Below, one piece after another: positions 14,362-17,900 of a DNA stretch of 17,900 nucleotides. The translations under genes and the position numbers were made by a program. The notes under the pieces were generated by a model. The model saw nothing but the letters and a program-made list of their open reading frames with translations, made no database searches and was not told the DNA's origin. Every line of letters begins with the position of its first letter. Position 1 is the first letter of the stretch. The DNA is from Chloroflexota bacterium. Lineage in GTDB: Bacteria; Chloroflexota; Dormibacteria; CF-121. Location: contig VBGO01000087.1 of assembly GCA_005882525.1 (NCBI GenBank), forward strand, positions 1-17,900, in the 5' to 3' direction.

Positions 14362-15567
14362 TCAGCTAGGCGTCACCGACTTCACCAGTTTGAAACCGCC
14401 GTTGCCGTCCATCTGAATAATCCAGATCGTTTGCTTCACGTCGTGGTTGCTGGTGAACTGAAAGCGCCCGAGGGGCGTGTCGATGTTGACCGACTCCATC
14501 GCGTCGCGAAGCTTCGTGCGGTCGCCCGCGATATCGCTGAACGTCAGGTTCGCTCGCTTTGCCGCGTCCGCCAGGATGTAAATCGCTGCGAAGCCCTGGG
14601 CGGCGAACTGATCCGGGTCGGCATTGTACTTGCTCTTGTAGGCGGTGACGAAGCCAGCATTCGAGGCGAAGGTGTTATTGATGTACCAGGCGCTGCCGCT
14701 CTCGGCACCCTTGCCGTCCGCACCCGCCTGCTTCGATACCACTGCGGTGTTGAAGCCGTTGCCACCCAGGAACTGGCCCGTGAATCCCTGCTTGCGCGCC
14801 TCGATCATGATCTTGGCCGGGATACCGCCCAGGCTGGTGATGAAGATGACATCGGGTTTCTTCTGCACCGCCTTGGTCACCGGCGTCGCAAAGTCGGCCG
14901 TCGTTTTGCTGAACTGCACCGTGTCCAGCAACTGGATCCCGTACTGGCTGACGGTGTTCTGCACGATCTTGCCGCCGTCTGAGGAGAACTTGTCATCGTT
15001 CGCCACGAGCAGCACGCCGGTCTTGGGATGAGCGGTATCCGAATAGACCTTGATGTTCGCCGGGATTGCCGCCTCTTCTCCCAGGCTATCCCGGAAGACG
15101 TACTTGCACGGATCGGTCTTCGGGTAGTTGCAATCCGGCACGATGTGGATGCCGGTGGTACTGACCGCCAGGATCGGAATCTTGAAGTTCTCGGCCAGCG
15201 GGTGAACGGCGACCGCCGAGTTGGACAGCGTGGGTCCGAGGAGGGCTAACATCTGGCCCTGCTGGATGAGGGTTTGCGCCACCTGGGCGGACTGAGCCTT
15301 GTCTGAGTTGTCGTCCTTGACTTCGAGCGCGAGCTTGGCGCCGTTCACCCCGCCCGAGCCGTTGATCTTCTCCACCGCCAGCTCCATGCCCTTCTGGGAA
15401 CTGGGGCCGTAGACACCACCCGCGCCGTTGATGGAGAGGATGGCGCCCAGCTGGATGGTCTTCCCCTGGTATGAGTTCGAGGGGTTGGTCCCCGTTGAGG
15501 CGCTTCCGCCGCAGCCCGCCAGCACCAATGCCAACGCCAACGCGACTCCACGAGCCACGCTTCTCAT
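14362..15567 (-). CDS. livK: Branched-chain amino acid ABC transporter substrate-binding lipoprotein
   Basis: A 401-residue extracytoplasmic binding protein of the LivK/periplasmic-binding type I fold. The signal ends in lipobox LVLAGC (Cys19 lipidated), followed by a Ser/Gly/Thr linker. Such anchoring is usual in monoderm bacteria. Family features include LGAILSINGAGGVYG at the first strand, the KGMELAVEKIN helix, and LLGPTLSNSAVAVHPLAENFKIPIL. The ligand could be branched-chain amino acids, other amino acids, amides or aromatic acids, since the family is broad. It is first of the liv genes. A TAAGCT (minus strand, 15613-15608) with a purine-rich leader before the ATG is a possible promoter, which would allow livK to be transcribed apart from the zinc-ribbon gene upstream. 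Confidence 0.93.
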   Translation of the reverse strand: MRSVARGVALALALVLAGCGGSASTGTNPSNSYQGKTIQLGAILSINGAGGVYGPSSQKGMELAVEKINGSGGVNGAKLALEVKDDNSDKAQSAQVAQTLIQQGQMLALLGPTLSNSAVAVHPLAENFKIPILAVSTTGIHIVPDCNYPKTDPCKYVFRDSLGEEAAIPANIKVYSDTAHPKTGVLLVANDDKFSSDGGKIVQNTVSQYGIQLLDTVQFSKTTADFATPVTKAVQKKPDVIFITSLGGIPAKIMIEARKQGFTGQFLGGNGFNTAVVSKQAGADGKGAESGSAWYINNTFASNAGFVTAYKSKYNADPDQFAAQGFAAIYILADAAKRANLTFSDIAGDRTKLRDAMESVNIDTPLGRFQFTSNHDVKQTIWIIQMDGNGGFKLVKSVTPS

Positions 15568-15643
15568 ATCTCGCTTCCCGTCCTTTTCCCCCTCAGACTC
15601 TGCGGACAGCTTACCGCGCAGCCTTGCCAGCGGGCGACAGGTC

Positions 15644-15808
15644 CTACGGCTGGTCTTTGGGCGCGCCCTCGTCCGGGGCCGGTGCTGACCGCTGCTGGGC
15701 GCGGGCTTTCTCGAAGCAGGACCGGCAGAGCTTCACGACGGTCAGCGGTCCCCGCTCGGCGAGTACCCGGCGCCCGCAGTGCTCGCAGAGAAACTCTTGC
15801 TTGGCCAC
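15644..15808 (-). CDS. Small zinc-ribbon protein (CxxC-x16-CxxC)
   Basis: A 54-residue gene starting at GTG 15808 and ending at TAG 15644. The protein has Cys8-x2-Cys11 (CEHCG) and Cys28-x2-Cys31 (CRSCF), a four-cysteine zinc-binding arrangement, then a helical, charged Ala/Gln/Pro-rich tail ending KDQP. The N-terminus VAKQEFLCEHCG and the RVLAERGPLTVVKLC hairpin are typical of small bacterial zinc ribbons. Function is unknown; it may bind nucleic acid or protein. It starts 12 bp after the stop of the MDMPI-like gene and ends 76 bp before livK, so it is likely the last gene of the upstream group. Its short length makes it easy to overlook, but the evenly spaced cysteine pairs and operon position support it. 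Confidence 0.72.
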   Translation of the reverse strand: MAKQEFLCEHCGRRVLAERGPLTVVKLCRSCFEKARAQQRSAPAPDEGAPKDQP

Positions 15809-15820
15809 GCGCTGCTCAGA

Positions 15821-16555
15821 TTATCGAGTTGCGCCCAGCCGGCGGACCAGGGCCCGCTGTCTTGGATCCTTGAGCTGCTGCGGCCGATTCGTGAGATAGG
15901 CGATAAAGGTCTCCAGGTCGAGATCATGGTCTGCCGCCCGATGGCGCAATCGGACATGGTTGCCGGTCATTTCGGCATCGACCGGGGCGCCCTCCTCGCG
16001 GGCGGCGAACAGGCCGAAGGCGACCCGCCAGCGGAGCTGCGCCCGGCGCTCCCGGGGCGAGAGCGGCACCTCGATGTCGTCGGCGTGGATGCCGTATTCC
16101 TGGGCGAGATGCCAGACCTGGAGGCGGAGCGGATACCGGCCGATGCTCGTGGGGATCCGTCCGCCCACGCCGATCGCGGCCCAGGCTCGACGGACGCGTT
16201 CCTGGCGCGCCTCCCACTCCTGCAGAACCTCGAGTGGGCTCATCGAGCGCCGAACACGCACGCCACGCCCGTTCCACCCGTTGAGGCCGCCGCTGAATGG
16301 CAGCTGCTCGAGGGTGCCGTCCAGGCAGGCCTGGTTGTAGACCTCGTCCGTCGACAGATGGGCGACGACGTCCTGGACGCTCCAGCCGCGGCAGTGGCTG
16401 CGTGCCGACCATTTCCGCGAATCGAGGCCGCCCAGGTACGTGCGGAGCCGCCGGATCTCCCGGTCGTAGACCGGGAACGGGTTAGCGCGTCTTGGATCGA
16501 GTGGTCTTGCGCTTGCCGTGGGTTGCCTTAGGCGCCGGCGCTGGCTCGGCATCAT
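15821..16555 (-). CDS. Maleylpyruvate-isomerase-N-like / DinB-fold metal-binding protein
   Basis: A protein of the mycothiol-dependent maleylpyruvate isomerase N-terminal-domain type. Homology-like sequence runs from NPFPVYDREIRRL to the end. Candidate metal ligands and family motifs are CRGWSVQDVVAHL (His66) and VWHLAQEYGIHADDIEVP (His149, Glu153, His157), the latter very characteristic. The family uses a low-molecular-weight thiol; whether this organism makes mycothiol cannot be told here. The start is unclear. The frame is open to 16666, but its first part is the out-of-frame reading of the basic protein gene ending at 16482. No ATG, GTG or TTG lies between that stop and the conserved domain, so the nearest conventional start is ATG 16555 (or 16552), overlapping the upstream gene by about 70 bases. 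An unusual start near 16480 is possible. Confidence 0.75.
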   Translation of the reverse strand: MMPSQRRRLRQPTASARPLDPRRANPFPVYDREIRRLRTYLGGLDSRKWSARSHCRGWSVQDVVAHLSTDEVYNQACLDGTLEQLPFSGGLNGWNGRGVRVRRSMSPLEVLQEWEARQERVRRAWAAIGVGGRIPTSIGRYPLRLQVWHLAQEYGIHADDIEVPLSPRERRAQLRWRVAFGLFAAREEGAPVDAEMTGNHVRLRHRAADHDLDLETFIAYLTNRPQQLKDPRQRALVRRLGATR

Positions 16556-16763
16556 GCGGCCCTTCGATGGCGCCCAGCGCCGCCAGGGCGATGTTCGTTT
16601 CGGCCGATGTCGTTTCGGTTGCCAGTTCCGCAGCTTCGAAGAACCGCGACTCGAGTTCCTCGGCAACGCGTTCGATGATGTTCTCGCGTTTCACGGAGGT
16701 CCGCGGAGCCGGCCTGGTCGTTTTCTTCTGGGCTGGCTTTTTGGCGGGAGTCTTCTTCGCCAT
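16482..16763 (-). CDS. Small basic protein with Lys/Ala/Pro-rich histone-tail-like ends
   Basis: A 93-residue protein not matched to a named family. The N-terminus (MAKKTPAKKPAQKKTTRPAPR) and the C-terminus (HGKRKTTRSKTR) are highly basic and resemble histone H1-like tails. The middle (about 24-66) is a predicted acidic-amphipathic helix with NIIERVAEELESRFFEAAEL and a Thr/Ala-rich second helix. DNA or RNA binding is plausible because of composition, but this is inference. It starts at ATG 16763, six bases after a TAGAAT box, and so is probably leaderless and the first gene of the group continuing through the MDMPI-like and zinc-ribbon genes. Its 3' end overlaps the nearest usable start of the next gene. 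Confidence 0.68.
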   Translation of the reverse strand: MAKKTPAKKPAQKKTTRPAPRTSVKRENIIERVAEELESRFFEAAELATETTSAETNIALAALGAIEGPHDAEPAPAPKATHGKRKTTRSKTR

Positions 16764-16769
16764 GAGGCA

Positions 16770-16775
16770 ATTCTA
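16770..16775 (-). promoter_or_regulatory. -10 box for a leaderless transcript of the small basic protein gene
   Basis: On the minus strand TAGAAT ends six bases before the ATG at 16763. It is a close match to TATAAT, and there is no Shine-Dalgarno sequence. It sits in the 81-bp gap behind the penicillin-binding protein gene, so the downstream group has its own promoter. Confidence 0.55.
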
Positions 16776-16844
16776 TGCCTGGGAGATGGGGCGTCCCGAC
16801 GGATTGCTGCTCGATATCGATGTGCTGGAGGTCGTCCGAAAGCT

Positions 16845-17900
16845 CTAGGGTGACGTACCTGGCGCCGCCGGCGCGGAGGGTGTCGGCGTTGGCGTGGGGG
16901 CCGGACTGGAGCTCGGGCTCGTGCTCGGCAGAATGCCGCTCGGGAGGATGGATGGCACCAGCGAGGGGGACGGGGAGGGAGTGGGCGACGGTGACGGCGT
17001 CGGCGCCGGCTTGCATTCGGTGCCCGGCAGGTAGAGCTCCTTCTCCGAGCTGCTGCTCGAGCCGCTCGATGGTGACGGTGAGGGCGAGGCTGACGGCGAA
17101 ACGCTGGCGTTGCTCGCGCAGGGCGGTCCGTCGATCAGCCCATCGGGGCGCTTGAAGGTCTCAACCGTGAACTTCGCCTGGGTCAATCCGTTGTTGACGA
17201 AATCCTTCAGCACGGAGCTTCCGACCATGCTGCCGTAGACCGTGTTCATGTCCTGGTTGCCCGGTCCGGTATGCCCAACCCAGGCGCCGATGACCAGGTT
17301 GGGGGCGTAGGCCATCATCCAGGCGTCCCGGTAGTTGTTCGTGGTGCCCGACTTGCCCGCGAAGGGCTTGTTCCAGCCCAGATTCCACTGGCTGGAGTAG
17401 TCCTTGAGGATGTAGGTGATCAAGTACGCCTCCTGGGCGCTGATCACCTGCTTGCCTCCGGAGCCGCTCGGCTTGTCCAGGGTGTTGTTGTCCTTGTCTT
17501 TCACTTCGAGGACGGACACTGGATCATGCTGCGTCCCGCCGTTGGCGAAGACGCCATAGCCGACGGCATGGTCGAGCATGCGGACCTCGCTCGATCCGAT
17601 CGCCGTTGTCACCTCGCTCTTGAGCTGGGTGGTGATCCCCATGTCGTGGGCGAAATTGACGACGTTGTCGACGCCCGCCGCCTGCATCGTTTCGAGCGCC
17701 GGGATGTTCCGGGAGAGCAGCAACGCCTTGTGCGCCGTGATCATGCCCATGTCGCGGAAGTCGAAGTCGTGAAACCGCCCGCCGGCGAAGTGGCGAGAGG
17801 TGTCGTCGAGCATGTTGCCCATGGTCAGCTTGTGCGACTTGAACGCCTGCTCGTAGACGTACGGCTTGAAGGATGAGCCCGGCTGCCGCAGGGCGGTGAC
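16845..17900 (-). CDS. Penicillin-binding protein (class A type), transpeptidase C-terminal part, runs off the right edge
   Basis: The last 351 residues of a cell-wall peptidoglycan synthase acting outside the cytoplasmic membrane. The visible transpeptidase motifs are in order: SSFK in RQPGSSFKP (residues 9-12 of the visible part, the first Ser being the acyl-enzyme nucleophile), SRN (63-65), and KSGTTNNYRDAW (KSG 183-185). The spacing and flanking sequence fit class A (PBP1-like) enzymes; the glycosyltransferase domain would lie beyond the window. After the transpeptidase domain there is an extracellular tail of about 90 residues rich in Pro, Ser and Thr, with one cysteine before it and one within it (261 and 296). 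It ends at TAG 16845, 81 bp before the next gene on the same strand. Confidence 0.93.
   Translation of the reverse strand, partial: VTALRQPGSSFKPYVYEQAFKSHKLTMGNMLDDTSRHFAGGRFHDFDFRDMGMITAHKALLLSRNIPALETMQAAGVDNVVNFAHDMGITTQLKSEVTTAIGSSEVRMLDHAVGYGVFANGGTQHDPVSVLEVKDKDNNTLDKPSGSGGKQVISAQEAYLITYILKDYSSQWNLGWNKPFAGKSGTTNNYRDAWMMAYAPNLVIGAWVGHTGPGNQDMNTVYGSMVGSSVLKDFVNNGLTQAKFTVETFKRPDGLIDGPPCASNASVSPSASPSPSPSSGSSSSSEKELYLPGTECKPAPTPSPSPTPSPSPSLVPSILPSGILPSTSPSSSPAPTPTPTPSAPAAPGTSP
16848..17102 (-). repeat. Low-complexity Ser/Pro/Thr codon repeat encoding the PBP tail
   Basis: The coding strand repeats short units giving SPSPSP, PTPSPSP and PTPTPTP, interrupted by SSSSSEKELYLPGTECKP. On the plus strand this appears as G-rich GACGG/GGCGTC-type iterations. 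Such tails vary in length between strains and are prone to slippage and assembly error. The likely role is a flexible wall-spanning stalk. Confidence 0.7.

Noticed and set aside
14335..14982. A 215-codon plus-strand open frame opposite livK
   Set aside because: Antisense to a clear lipoprotein gene; no domain.
15779..16531. A 250-codon plus-strand open frame opposite the MDMPI-like gene
   Set aside because: The minus-strand frame carries the recognisable His/Glu motifs; this one has none.
16762..16848. A 28-codon plus-strand reading (MRQFYAWEMGRPDG and onward) in the gap before the PBP gene
   Set aside because: It looks protein-like but overlaps the minus-strand promoter and start of the basic protein gene, has no start signals of its own, and is too short to judge.

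Overview
The window is a dense, high-GC bacterial chromosome segment with no stretch of 300 bases or more lacking a gene. I saw no tRNA, rRNA, CRISPR array, transposase or prophage gene. Several traits fit a high-GC, probably monoderm soil lineage (Chloroflexota, Dormibacterota or Actinomycetota type): a lipoprotein-anchored Liv solute-binding protein, a DinB/mycothiol-isomerase-like fold protein, few Shine-Dalgarno sequences, and many genes with a TANNNT -10 box only 6-8 bases before the start codon, which suggests leaderless mRNAs. The phylum is an inference; no marker gene here settles it.

Left part (1-5101). The 5' end of a 3-methyladenine DNA glycosylase gene (tag, minus strand) is divergent from an alpha/beta-hydrolase esterase. 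Next is an HtrA/DegP-like serine protease gene broken by an internal deletion plus frameshift that removes the catalytic-Asp segment. A perfect 26-bp palindromic repeat follows, then a large polytopic membrane PAS-GGDEF-EAL protein for cyclic-di-GMP turnover.

Middle part (5126-10966). A six-Asp-box (BNR) beta-propeller lipoprotein converges on a minus-strand pair, a DinB-like protein followed by a MaoC-like hydratase. That pair diverges from an S9 prolyl-oligopeptidase-type peptidase, and the two promoters are packed into about 35 bp. An aldo/keto reductase overlaps the 3' end of the peptidase gene. A four-helix membrane protein of unknown function lies on the minus strand. The peptidase gene carries an in-frame copy of a GC-rich dispersed repeat related to the palindrome at 2246.

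Right part (11006-17900, all minus strand). In order of transcription: the C-terminal half of a class A penicillin-binding protein with a Pro/Ser/Thr-rich tail, a small histone-tail-like basic protein, an MDMPI/DinB-like protein, a 54-residue zinc-ribbon protein, then a branched-chain-amino-acid-type ABC transporter (livK lipoprotein, livH and livM permeases, and one polypeptide fusing the LivG and LivF ATPases). The LivF half has lost its whole Walker B/D-loop segment in frame.

The most noteworthy observations are: the two gene lesions, each removing the essential acidic-residue segment of an otherwise well-conserved protein; the LivG-LivF fusion; the repeat inserted inside a peptidase coding sequence; genes whose conserved N-termini can only begin at CTG; and the recurring leaderless promoter geometry. 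I found no clearly new defence, mobile or biosynthetic system.
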